Part shown: one piece after another, positions 49,033 through 59,300 of the stretch
Position numbering within the stretch: position 1 is the stretch's first letter
Layout of the letters: each line of letters begins with the position of its first letter
From: Monosporascus cannonballus
Lineage: Eukaryota; Ascomycota; Sordariomycetes; Xylariales
Reading direction: 5' to 3'
Assembly (NCBI GenBank): GCA_004154925.1
Contig: QJNS01000031.1
Span: forward strand, 360,206-424,205
Length of the DNA stretch: 64,000 nt
Translations under genes and position numbers: made by a program
The notes under the pieces: generated by a model
Seen by the model: the letters and a program-made list of their open reading frames with translations, nothing else
Told to the model about the DNA's origin: nothing
The model's database searches: none

Positions 49033-50278
49033 ATGGCATCGCCCCTTCACCGCCACCAATCGTCCCTTGAGGACATCATCAACTTTTCTCCGCAACCATA
49101 CTTGGAGACGGAGCTGCGCGACAATGCTAGGGGTAGACTCTACAGCATCTGTGACCACTTCGACACCGGGATACGTCAGGGTGATTTTAGTCGTCCTCGA
49201 CTTATTCGCTCTACCTATGCATATACACTTTCTCAACAATCCGGAGATTACTTCTTACGAGCTTTCTTCCAAGCCGTAAATCTTCCGATGGACGGGAATG
49301 AACCCGTTAGTTTCGAAAATATCCGCTCGAAGTTCTTCGACTTTGGAGACTATCTTTTTAATAACTTCTTTTTGCCTGGTAAAGCTCTGCCGCAACTTAG
49401 CTGCCACACTTCTTAGTTGCTAATATTTCCTAGTGAAAGCTTCCACTAGGAAGACCCCGCAGCCTTCCCCAGCCTTGCATTCTGCAGTCCAGGAAGCACA
49501 AGGTCAGGGCGGGCAACAGTATGTTGGAACGGGACCCCGATTGTCGGCTCTTCGGAGGGGTTGTCTCGTCCGTAACCGTCATCGTTATGTAATATCACGA
49601 AAATTTGATCTTGCCGAAGCGTGGGAACGCCGTGACACTCCTGGCGGTGCCCGAGATGATAAAGGGAATTTGCTAGAAAATGATCCGCATGACCCGGAAT
49701 TTCTGGAAGTAGCCCACATCCTTCCACACTCCCTCAAAGTCAATCAGGGGGCCGCCGAACTAATATATATCTTCTCTTCAGGTGATCTCCTTAACTAAAG
49801 CTTTGTTTAGGATCCTTCCAAACGATCCGCACTTGCGATCCTCAACATATTTAACGTTAGTGTTGCGGAATTAATTCAAGGCCCTGAAATTAACCGACCA
49901 CGTAACGCCATTACCCTTACTGCTCATTACCATCGGTCATTTGGTGATTTCCAGGTTTACTTTGAACATGTTCCTGACACGGATCATACCTACACGATCA
50001 GAACATTCTATCCCGGATACTTGGTCCGGCAAGCAGCATTTCCTATCACCCGCGAGCTTTATCTCACTCCTGAACGGACAATCGAGCCTCCCTTGCGTCG
50101 ACTGCTGGCTATCCACCGTGCTATTGCGCATATCCTCCACTTGTCAGCAGCTGGGGCTTATATCGATAAGATGTTCCGGGATATGGAGGAAAAAGGGGTG
50201 CAGGCGGATGGGTCTACTCCGCTAGGCCAGCTGGTATCCCTTGCAATCAGTGGACAAAGCTCTTCTGTCTGTACTTAG
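49033..50278 (+). CDS. HNH endonuclease-domain protein (HNH_2 type)
   Basis: Three exons: 49,033-49,378, 49,434-49,762 and 49,811-50,278, giving 380 aa without a stop. Intron 1 is 55 nt, GT-AG, with a GCTAAT branch. Intron 2 is 48 nt with AT at its 5' end (see finding). HNH region: CLVRNRHRYVISRKFD (residues 159-174), then EVAHILPHSL (207-216), which supplies the metal/catalytic His, then DPSKRSALAILNIF and PEINRPRNAITLTAHYHRSF, the downstream Asn/His part. The tail holds TRELYLTPERTIEPP and LLAIHRAIAHILHLSAAGAY, typical of fungal members. These proteins are common in hypocrealean genomes; the substrate and biological role are not established. It starts 125 bp from the Tc1 element. No signal peptide or membrane segment. 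Confidence 0.82.
49763..49810 (+). other. Candidate AT-AG intron in the HNH gene
   Basis: The sequence between codon 225 (Leu) and the Asp-Pro-Ser-Lys block begins ATATATATC and ends TTTGTTTAG, with TCCTTAAC 20 nt before the end. Removing 48 nt restores the family reading frame at phase 0. A GT donor would require only A-to-G at the first base. Confidence 0.6.
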
Positions 50279-51470
50279 GTAGTCAGACAGTAAACGGCAG
50301 CTCATGACAACAATTTCTTGCAATATGCTACGGCTGTGGCCTGACATGGTGTGGCTAGGAGGCTGTGGCTTGGGATGTCTTAGGGTGGCTGCAATGTTGG
50401 CAGCAGCTCATTCGGCTGGTCCCTGGATTTCCTTTTAAGTCAATTCATTTTGGGGTATTGCTCGGCTGTCATCGCTAAAGATGTTATCGCCGATTCCTTC
50501 AGTAAGTAATTGGGCCTATTAGCGTTGCGACAATTAGTCATCGTGACTGTTGGCGGCCGTGTTGGCCATAGGCATCAATACAGCGGCCCCCTCCTCCCCT
50601 CTCTCTAGGTCAGTCTCGTAGGCACAATCCGCGAAGCCTATCTTTTCTCCCCTTATAAGGTAATCCTTTCGTTTGTCGAATTGACCACTTCCTGCTTTAC
50701 ACATCCGGATTGCCTTGGTTGGGGTAGCAGAAACGTGAAGGCTTGCCTATTGATTACGTCATTCCCGATCTAGCAACGGCTAGGGCGATTGAAAATCAGC
50801 CGTATACATAATTCACAATACATCCGGCGGTTTCTCAACAACGAATGCTCCCGACCGTAGCCCAGCAGTTCCAAACAAAAGACGTAATTATAAAGGGCAC
50901 GATGAACAGCTCATACGTTATACGGTAGTATGCGAGAACGGAACCCGACAAGGTTCTCACGTAACGATTACACTGTCGGTCGGATACGCGTATTTCAGAT
51001 TCGCAAGGTCCTCCGTCGGAGACGAACCTGCCTAGCTTCTCGATAGCTGTTTTCAAGTTCATAAGTAATCTCAAGGTCGGGCTAGTAAATGAGTCACAAC
51101 GGCAATTTATGACATGCGTGCTTTGGCTACGAACCTTGACATGCGGGACTGCTTCTCCGAGAAATGGTTCCGATAGAGGTCACCAGCTGCTGATGCCGTG
51201 CTGATCATACTCGTTAAGGGTAATGGCAAGTACTGAGATCTAAGCGCATATATGGCCCAAACATACTTTCCCACATGAGTTTATCCGTAGAAGCCATTTA
51301 GAGAATTCATTTCTCGTATTAGCTTGACAAACTAGCTACCTACGTTATGCATCCCTGCTTCTGATAGAGTAGCAACCAATATTATGTCAAGACCTTCAAG
51401 CCAAACCTTCCCTACCTATCACAAATTGCCTCGTCTTGGGTAGACCTTCGTGGTTAAGGTGGAATAGTTG
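50279..51470. other. No gene recognised
   Basis: About 1.2 kb with only short frames. A minus 79-codon frame (51,074-50,835) has no recognisable motif. Nothing further seen. Confidence 0.5.
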
Positions 51471-51474
51471 TACA

Positions 51475-51959
51475 TCAGGCCTCGCCATCCTCCAAGTCCC
51501 CCGCATCGAGGTACGAGTCGTTGTTCCAGGTAGGACAGAAGCGCTTGCTGGTATAGTTGTCTTGTCCTTCTGCTCCTGCACGAGTGCTATTCTCAACCTT
51601 GATCCTAGGTTCCTTTGCGACAGGTGCTGAAAGGTTGGCTCGCTTGTAGAGAGTGTTAACATCAACCGGAGCCTCCCGCTTTTTCAAGGGACTGGTAGGA
51701 GCAGCGTGGTTTTTTTCGGTGGGCTTCAGTAGCGGTTGGTAGTGAGCTTCGGCCGTAGCACCGTCCTTGAAGCCGGCTCTGGCGGCGAGCTTCTCCCAGT
51801 CGATCTGTTTGGGAATTTTTCGGTTAGCATCGCGTCCGGTAGGGAGGGGGATACAAATGAAGCCATGCTACTTACCTCTGGCTCCGTGCCAAAGCATTCC
51901 TAGACCTTGGCGAGGGCCATCATGTCATTCGCAGTGATGATCTGTTTGGTAGGCGTCAT
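51475..51959 (-). pseudogene. Small Myb/SANT-like hypothetical protein, one TAG
   Basis: Exon 1 (51,959-51,876) reads MTPTKQIITANDMMALAKV, TAG, ECFGTEPE; exon 2 (51,804-51,475) reads IDWEKLAARAGFKDGATAEA, HYQPLLK, then a basic disordered tail ending EDGEA. The 71-nt intron (GTAAGT...CAG, GCTAAC branch) is clear. Relatives I recall have Trp at the TAG (pattern A-W-x-C...P-x-[IV]-D-[WY]-x-K-L-A), so TGG-to-TAG is the likely lesion. The tri-helical W...C...P-x-ID-x-x-K-L-A pattern is a fungal Myb/SANT-like domain, usually in nuclear proteins of unknown function. Total 137 codons including the TAG. Confidence 0.6.
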
Positions 51960-52118
51960 CTTGCTCGGTGCTGGAGGGCGCTTCCGTTCGGACTGGATAT
52001 GGCTGTTATTGGCAGGAACGGGTAGGAGCTGTGATTTTGTAATGTACGTCGCGAAGAGGTTGTTGGCCACCCAGCGTACGAAGAAAAGGTGGCCTGCTAA
52101 AAGACTTGAATAAGAAAA

Positions 52119-52143
52119 CCCCCGGGGGGGGGGGGGGGGGGGG
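52119..52143. repeat. Homopolymer run C5G20
   Basis: Five C followed by twenty G. A natural hotspot or an assembly artefact; length is unlikely to be exact. Confidence 0.9.
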
Positions 52144-52753
52144 CGACGCGTTAATTAGCTAAACGTGAAAGTACGTACCTAAGAGCGGGGGTGGGGTTGC
52201 GGGGCACCATCAAGCCTGGTCTGCAGAAAATAGAAACGGCGATTCCTTAAATACAGCAAGCGTAGAAACGCTTCAGAGACAAAACGGGTAAATAAACCAG
52301 ATAGGAGACGCTGAAAAAGCTGCAGGCAAAGCCAGGGATAGCTTCACATTAATCGAACATTACCTGTACATGCCTAAGCCTCTCCCGCACTTACCCCGTG
52401 CTGTCTAGAACTTCCAGCGCTATGTGGATTAGCTGTCTGAATATGTCGTGGAAACATTGTGAAGGAGACACTGTACGGTTGCAATACTGATCAGCTCAGG
52501 GCTTGACGACGTTCCTCACTAACTGTGAGCCTCATCACCATTCTGCGATCCAAGCCACCACAGCTGAATGTCTTATGCAGGATGGAAAAAGAAAAAATAT
52601 GGCGCAGCAAACCTGTTATAAATAGGTGAGGATAGGAGCACATTGTGCATCCCGCGAGAGAGAGCGTCTTGTATAATATGTTGCACTTTGGATTCGGTTG
52701 CCCATCTCGTCGTAGCCAAGCCACCGCTCCTTGCACTATCCGCAGGCACAGTT
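52144..52753. other. No gene recognised
   Basis: About 600 bp without a supported frame. Confidence 0.45.
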
Positions 52754-53169
52754 ATGGCCGACCGCCTAAACAGTTTCGGAGGCTTCGGCCCCTACGTCCT
52801 CTGCGTTTACCCTATCTGGCCAGTATGGCCCTCTGCAGAGCGCGCTCTTCTACGGGCTGCTAGTATTCGGCGTCCTCGCCCGCAGGTGCCCTCGCAAGTG
52901 CCATGTCGTACGGCGGCGCGGCGGCGATCCATTCCATCGTTCTTATAACAAGGTCCCGGTCACCGAGTGCCGAAGTTCGAACGACGATCATCCTATGGGC
53001 CTTCTTGATACTCCTTGGGGCTGTCGTTGCTGTTAGTTATATCTATGCAAGGGAGATCTTCTTGACAGCTCCAGCCTGCCTTTCCCCCGGAGACGACCTC
53101 CCACGTTTTGCGTCGCTTCTCGCGACCGCAGCGTATTTGTGTGCCTGGCTGCCTTTGAGTCGATCTTGA
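52754..53169 (+). pseudogene. Membrane-protein relic of an unnamed fungal family
   Basis: Starts MADRLNSFGGFGPYVLC; after a frame change reads LSGQYGPLQSALFYGLLVFG, VLARRCP (a hydrophobic segment), then after another change ALASAMSYGGAAAIHSIVLI and TTIILWAFLILLGAVVAVSY (second clear transmembrane segment). I recall a family with the QYGPLQSALFFGLLVFGVLARR and ALASAMSYGGTAA blocks in one frame, so at least two frame breaks are inferred here. No known function. Confidence 0.45.
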
Positions 53170-53239
53170 AGGGTTGAACGTGGAATTCCATGACGTTTGG
53201 CGGCCAGACGCGTAGATTTGCCGCCTTGGACTTCACTGA

Positions 53240-54041
53240 TTACGGAAAGGACGTCATATTCGGTATATCCAGGAATTTGTCTTTCCTAGAGCTGATTTCT
53301 ATAGAAAAGGGACGAAATTGCACAAAAAAAAACCGACGTTGATGTATTGGTGTTGTTGTCGTTGATGTGTGTGGAGGGTGGCTGAGATTGGGGGAGTGGC
53401 CCGGAATTGGGGGGCCCCGTCTTACACAAGTAGATGATCCGCCTCGCGAGCAGATTATCCGCTCATACGAGCTACGCGTGGTAAATTCACTATGTGTTCC
53501 CTGTTCTGCATTTCTAGGATCATCGAAGGACCATTACTAACCCTCGGATTTCGAGTTTGGCCGCGCTTCCCAGCGATGTATCCGACGCGTGCCACTCGAT
53601 CGGTCTTGATAAGGCTCAATGCACTGCCTCCCCCGACCGAGTGGCAGCGACATGCACCCTTTCGACGGCACACGGCTGAGACGTGCAGCTCGGCAGCGCC
53701 AGCGTAGGTAAAGATCAACACTCTGCCCCGACCGACGTGTGCTCTTCTGAGTAGCCTATTAGACTGTTTCTAGAGCACTGATAGGCAGGCCCTCCATGCG
53801 GTGGCTGCGTTGCATGCGATCTCATCACGTAGGCTGCGTCCTCCGGGACATCTGCAACAAACCCCGCAACCAGCCTCACGGTTATATCTCACGTGCTACC
53901 TGTGCCCCTTCATTCGTAATTTTCTGCCGACTCTCTCGCGCCTACTGGCTTTGCGTCGACCGGCTTCGAATCGTTTCCTTACAGAGCGCGCCGACCTCTT
54001 GATCTTTCGACGGCTACATCCTCGATCGTAAGCGAACAGCA
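53240..54041. other. Intergenic upstream of the STAND gene
   Basis: No supported gene. Pyrimidine-rich stretches at about 53,900-54,000 lead to the start codon at 54,042; no promoter motif assigned. Confidence 0.45.
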
Positions 54042-56518
54042 ATGGATGACTCTCAGACTTCAACCTTTCGGGACCAGTATACGGTGGGGTGGATCGCCGC
54101 GTTAGCCATAGAGCAGGCGGCCGCGACTGCCATACTCGACGAGGAACACGAAAAGCCTTGCGACTTTACCCAACCGCCAACAGACAGTAACTCGTACCAA
54201 TGGGGACGAATCGCCAACACTATGTTGTCATCGCGTTGTTACCGGCAGGCGTGTATGGGACAGCCGCTGCTGCCACGACGGCAACACTGATGATCTCCTC
54301 TTTTCCTCAGGTTCGCATCGGCCTGATGGTGGGCATCGGGGCCGGAATCCCCCGGCCCTCGGACGACATTGATATTCGGCTAGGCGATGTCGTTGTCAGT
54401 AAGCCATCGGGACAGCACGGCGGCGTCGTCGCCTCCGGTTCTTCTCAAGGCTGTGGCCCAGCTCCAGGCGAAGCACGTGCGGGCCGAATCATCCATTCCG
54501 GACATCATAGAAGTCATGCTCCAAAAGTACCCCCGAATGAGACGGTCTAAACAGAACTATACCTACCAAGGGAAAGAGAACGATAGGCTATTCAAGCCTA
54601 TATACCCCCATGTCCGAGGCAGACACTGCGACAAATGCGACCCAGAACAGGAAATCCCGCGCGAGGAGCGGGAGACGCTCGACCCGGAGATTCACTACGG
54701 CCATATCGCCTCTAGTAACACGTTGTTCAAAGATTCGATGGCGCGAGACACAATTCTCGAGGAACTGGGCGACGAGTGCCTATGTTTCGAAATGGAAGCT
54801 GCCGGGCTGATGAACGACTTTCCCTGTCTGGTGATCCGCGGGATTTGCGACTATGGTGACTCGCATAAGAATGACCGCTGGCAGCGATACGCGGCGGCCA
54901 CAGCGGCTGCCTACGCAAAGGAATTGGTTGGTGTCATCCCTGGGCAGGAACTCGAGAAAGCATGGAGGGCGGCAGATCTCATGGAATCCAGTATGTACTT
55001 ATGATCTAGTTAGTACGATCTTATCCTAACGACTTCCCTAGTTGCGCACACCGTCGAAGAAACCAAGACGATCGCGATGAATATTAATGACGGTCTCGGG
55101 CAGATAGCTTCACGGAAGCGACAAAACGACATGCGTCGGTGGCTATCTCCACCGGATCCATCAACAAACTATAACAGGGCGCGGAAACTCCGCCATGAAA
55201 ACTCAGGCCAATGGTTCCTCCAGAGCCCTGCATATTCGTCGTGGAAAAGAGAACGGAACTCCTTTTTGTGGCTCAACGGCAAGCCCGGATGTGGCAAAAC
55301 AGTCCTAAGTTCTACGATTCTCGAAGATCTGCAGACATCCGTATCTCGCATCCCAACCCTGCTCTACTTCTACTTCGACTTCAACGATACGATGAAACAG
55401 TCACTTGAGAGCATGGTCCGCACTCTTATCTACCAGCTGTACTTCAAGAGCCCAGACGAGCTGGATACGCTATATTCGTCCTGTGAAAGTGGGAAGTCGC
55501 AGCCAAGCATCGACTCACGTTGCAACACACTGCAGCACATGATGCAGCAGGCTGGTGAGGTGTGGATTGTCCTCGACGCACTTGATGAGTGCCCAACACG
55601 CCAGCAACGCCCAGACGGCGGCTTGCTTGGATCCAGAGCCAACATGACTCTACGACAAATGTGCATCTCCTGACAACAAGTCGTACAGACCAGGACATTC
55701 AGTCAAACATCGCCGGATGGGCCCGACACGCAGACATTATCCCCCTTCAAAGTGACTTGGTTCACACGGATATCTGCCGATATATTCATGCAAGGGTCAG
55801 GGACCATAAGGGCCTCAGCAGGTGGCGAGGGCAGCCAGATATCCAAAAGGAGATCGAATTGGTCCTGATGAAGAAAGCCGATGGAATGTAAGTATCTTTT
55901 TATCAGTTTCTGCTTCCTGTATTAACTTGATCTAGGTTCCGCTGGGTGTCATGCCAACTCGAGGAGCTGGAAAGTTGTCTCGACTATGACATGCTACAGG
56001 AGGCCCTTCTGTCTTTACCCAGGGATCTAGACGAAACATACGCTCGGATTTTAGATCGTATTCCTGATACCTACCGTTGCCATACGAACCGACTCTTGCA
56101 GTTCTTGACCTTCTCTGAACGACCGCTGCTTGTTAAAGAGGCTATCGACGCGCTTGCCGTGAAACCGAGTAAAACACCACGGTTCCACATCAGGAATAGA
56201 ATGCCAGTCCCCGAGGAGATTGTACGGTGTTGCTCGAGCTTGGTGGCAATCGTGAAGAGAGTTGATCATTCTACTGCTAAGGACGTTACCGAGATCCAGC
56301 TTTCTCATTTTTCTGTCAAAGAATGGCTGGTGTCAGCCCGACCAGAAACGAAACTTTCCGAGCATCTTAAGGAGCGAAGCCTCCAGTCTTCGTTGTCCTT
56401 CATCTTAGCGCAGTATCTACCAGGCGACAAAAAGGTTAGCCAGCATCGGAATGCGACCGTCCGGAGTGTCTTACCGCTGCCATTTCCCTTGCATTCCACC
56501 GACATTGATCCGGGCTGA
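54042..56518 (+). pseudogene. PNP-NACHT STAND (NLR-like) gene, frameshifted and 3'-truncated
   Basis: Exon 1 begins MDDSQTSTFRDQYTVGWIAA and LAIEQAAATAILDEEHEKP, then PNP/UDP-phosphorylase blocks: VRIGLMVGIGAGIPRPSDD, DIRLGDVVVSKPSGQHGGVV, DPEIHYGHIASSNTLFKDS, ECLCFEMEAAGLMNDFP and CLVIRGICDYGDSHKNDRWQ. After intron 54,991-55,041 (CTAAC branch): RRWLSPPDPSTNYNRAR, Walker A NGKPGCGKT, Walker B IVLDALDEC, then NVHLLTTSRTDQDIQ. After intron 55,888-55,935: FRWVSCQLEELESCLDY, LPRDLDETYARIL, LLQFLTFSERPLL, LSHFSVKEWL. Frame breaks: about 54,214 (one base), about 54,425 (some 70 bp absent after GGVV) and about 55,622 (one base). The usual ankyrin/WD/TPR tail is missing: homology stops near 56,390 and retroelement sequence follows. 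Intact members sense non-self and control heterokaryon incompatibility or cell death; this copy is unlikely to. Confidence 0.8.
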
Positions 56519-57480
56519 TTTCGAATAGTTCGGCCTTACGAAGCAGACGCCCTCTAGCTGCTTGCAGTGCTCGGCATGCTCCTCTACCGATAGCGGGGCT
56601 GGTCGTGTGGATGTTCTCCTCTACTGTAACGAACCTGTCATACATCCACCTGGAGGTATGAGCAGTATCCGAACTGGGGTCTTGATTTGCAGGTAACAAT
56701 AAGGCGAGGAATGATTCAGTGGTCTGTTCGTTAAAGAGATTTAAGGACTCTTCCCTCAATTAGAGAACGGTGCAGTTGCCTCTTGATTGAGAGCTTAGAT
56801 TGATAGCTAAGGAGCGAAAAACTAAGTAGGTGGCTTATCTACATAGGAAACCTGAAGTCTTATACCTCCTTCTATTTTACTGGTGTGGTACTGATCTCTT
56901 GGATCTGTTAGATCACCCAGATCACAATGATCTGTGTGATCTAATAGATCAGTTAGATCACTCTAAGTCACGTGACTTAGAGTGTGGAGCTTTCCCTCTT
57001 CTGCAGCCCTGGGGCCTTCAGAGCGGGTCTACTCGGGGATCCGTAACATCTACCTCCTGGGCGGCAAAGTGATTGAGGAAATCGTCAACATGACCGGGGG
57101 GGCATTCATGCCTCCTGGGCGAGCGACGACGATCGCTGTTCGTTGGGACACCATTCTGGGTTGGAGGCCGAGGGAGAACGACGCTGAGGGAAGGGATGAT
57201 TGAAGACCGAGAGGGGAGAGCGGCGAGAGGAGCGAGCGAACTGAGAGCAGGGCCTCCTTGTTGTCGTCGTCGTCGATGGGCAGGCCGAGCGGAACGACAC
57301 GGACGGGAGGAGGGATTATATGCGATAAATCGAGAGGAACGACAGAGAGAGCGGCAGGGCGTCGCCCCCATTTGTGACGGGGCCCCGGAATTTGCTGACA
57401 AGTGTACCGGGGTGCTCTCAGCACGTCCTCCGCACTACCTTGAGAAAAATCCTTAGTAGCCCGGTGCTCCAAGGCGACCA
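56519..57480 (-). mobile_element. Truncated LTR retroelement fragment (E6), un-RIPped
   Basis: Minus strand: an LTR probably ends at 57,374 (…CCGTCACA, followed by AATGGGGGCGAC, a typical primer-binding position), then a 5' region with GATCT-rich palindromes (56,885-56,960) and a short ORF ESLNLFNEQTTESFLALLLP, ANQDPSSDTAHTSRW, MYDRFVTVEENIHTTSP, breaking off against the STAND gene. A RIPped copy lies at about 230-560 of this window. The internal protein resembles no family I can name; a gag start is likely. Left junction somewhere in 56,430-56,600. Confidence 0.55.
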
Positions 57481-57544
57481 CCCCAATTTTCGAGGCGCGA
57501 GGACCTGGAAATTCTCAATATAGTATTCCTCTGCAATAGCGTAT

Positions 57545-57950
57545 ACTCCTATCTATCTCGCCACTATTGTATCTTTATAGGCTTCCTAGAGGGTATCCCT
57601 CATCCGAAAATATAGTCCCTTGTCCTCCTCCCTCCACTTCTCGGCATTCGGAAAACCTTCCTTCTAAGTCTATTCACCCATAGAATAAGTGGTTGATAGT
57701 ATGGCGTGGAATTTTCCTTCAAGATGTCGAGAAATATCCTCCACGGCTCTGCTCTCATCTGAGCCGTCATAATGTATGCATATCCAAAACAAGACCCAAA
57801 GAATAACTCGAAATCGTGGAAGGAATGCTGCTCGCCCAAGAGCGCTTCGATTGCCATGAGAACATTCGTGCCAGTCCTTTCCCCTTGCTCCGGACGCGCT
57901 TTGTGGCTCCTTTTGATGGCGAGATCGAGGTCGATCAAAGGATGACGGCC
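57545..57950 (-). pseudogene. FunK1-type fungal protein kinase, C-lobe relic
   Basis: Minus strand reads LIDLDLAIKRSHKA, RTGTNVLMAIEALLGEQHSF, then in a second frame LWVLFWICIHYDGSDE, then PYYQPLILWVNRLRRKVF and EEDKGLYFRMRDTL. These match the FunK1 C-lobe in order: LIDxDLA (DFG equivalent), TGTxxFMAIxxL (activation/APE region), HDLESxFWVLxWI, YYxPLxxxxxxLRxxVF. At least two frame breaks. The catalytic loop upstream is absent: at 57,950-58,190 the sequence (RRIAKWPLDSAAS and neighbours) belongs to something else I cannot name. Confidence 0.7.
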
Positions 57951-58289
57951 AGCAGTTCGTCGAGTGGAGCTCGCAGTAGATGGCATGTGCAAACTAACCC
58001 CCGAACACCCCCCCCGGTCGAGGCCGCACTATCGAGTGGCCATTTCGCAATACGGCGGTACAGGGTCTGGCACTCCAAAGGGACGGGCAGACCAGCATTT
58101 CGCATAGAGATGGCCATGCGGGATGTTATGTCGTATAGGTCGCTGCTTTTACCGTATCTAACAGCCGCGTTGTCGCGAAAAGGGAGGTAAAGTACCGGGG
58201 CTTTGACTATGGTATGAGGTAAGAATTACCCAAGTGTCGTCTGTCTGGTGGTAGATCATCAAATCAGTCCTTGTCGGTAGCCGGAGTAG

Positions 58290-58560
58290 TCACGTTCATG
58301 AGCGCGCTAACCCCCAAATTGTCGAGACTCTTCGTGCCACTGTTCTGAGCACTTGAGAAGATGTCTGTCAATAGCTTCAGGCAGTATCCCGGGCGAGAGA
58401 AGCCAGGTGGAAACCTCACGTACACGAGCTCGTCGACCCGGCTATATAGGAAAGCGTTAACGGCGTCAAGTTGACGAAGTCAGGGTCAAATCGAGCTGCT
58501 ACAGCCATGAGAATGCCAAACGACCTTCCTGCAAGTGTGGAAGCGCAGGCGTTAAGGTCT
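58290..58560 (-). pseudogene. Ty1/copia reverse transcriptase fragment
   Basis: Minus strand: STLAGRSFGILMAVAARFDP, one-base shift, then QLDAVNAFLYSRVDELVYV, RFPPGFSRPGYCLKL. This is the copia RT block (LDAVNAFLxAxLDExVYxxxPPGF…GxVxxLxKALYGL), here ending before YGL. Only about 90 residues remain. Confidence 0.75.
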
Positions 58561-58878
58561 CCAAGGTTAAAGGTCGCCTCGGACAACCAGGTGGAGGCGA
58601 GTAGGATATTTCGGCGGACATATTAGGGGCGAGTGACTGAACAGAGCGAAAGCTAGATACAAGGCGATCCAAGTTGGGGAATAGATGTCAGAGGTCAAGG
58701 GAGCTGTTTCACTAAAAGGGACTACCGTATGTGTCGGACCTAGCCGAAGGGCCATATATATAGGCCCATCGATTGCATCACTGATGGGACCACCTCCGGT
58801 CACCTTCGACAGCCATTTCTCTTAGCTACAGATGTTTCTCCATGTATTTAAGGAGGCATCACCGTCCTCTCCTTTTAG

Positions 58879-59030
58879 CTAGGACCCTTTAGAGGTCATC
58901 CGAACGGCTCTCAATCTATTGGGAAGTGACTTAATAAGCTTCACTACAAGGTTAGGATCCAACTGTGACCACGCGTCCTCAATTAACTTCAAATACACGG
59001 TGACGATCCTCTTTGCTGGCCTGTGATCAG
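58879..59030 (-). pseudogene. 3' end of a second Tc1/mariner transposase
   Basis: Minus strand reads LKLIEDAWSQLDPNLVVKLI, KSLPNRLRAVRMTSKGS and stop. It closely matches the end of the transposase at 48,650-48,763 (ENAWSQLDPRLVVKLIKSLP). No inverted repeat is seen beside it, so it is a dead fragment. Confidence 0.8.
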
Positions 59031-59079
59031 GGAATACGTAAGGGAACTTTTTCTAAATATGCCTAATAATTAGATACTA

Positions 59080-59300
59080 CCGAAAAGCTTTCAAAACAGC
59101 CGAGGTGGTTATGATCCCTAAACCAGGGGAAAATGATTACTCCAACCCAAGAGCATATAGGCCCATCTCGCTGCTGTCCTGCCTTAGTAAAGGCCTGAAC
59201 GACTGGTAGCAAGAAGGATCGCATGGACAGTGGTCAAACACAGCAGCTTAGCACCACAGCACTTCGGCAGCGAGACCGTGTCCGAATGGGCGAGCGCTAG
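59080..59300 (+). pseudogene. Non-LTR (LINE) reverse transcriptase fragment
   Basis: Plus strand reads KTAEVVMIPKPGENDYSNPR, AYRPISLLSCLSKGL, one-base shift, then ERLVARRIAWTVV, SSLAPQHFGS. These are the LINE RT blocks xxVxIPKPGKxDYxxxxxxRPISLLxxxxKxxExxxxxR. Only this core remains; probably Tad1-like by resemblance. Confidence 0.7.

Noticed and set aside
49763..49810. A firm U12-type intron call
   Set aside because: The branch sequence fits, but the 5' site departs from ATATCCTT and the lineage is not expected to have U12 splicing; kept only as an alternative.
57018..57481. Minus ORFs of 127 and 143 codons at 57.0-57.5 kb
   Set aside because: Overlapping frames in the untranslated leader and LTR end of the retroelement fragment; Pro/Ser/Arg-rich without motifs.
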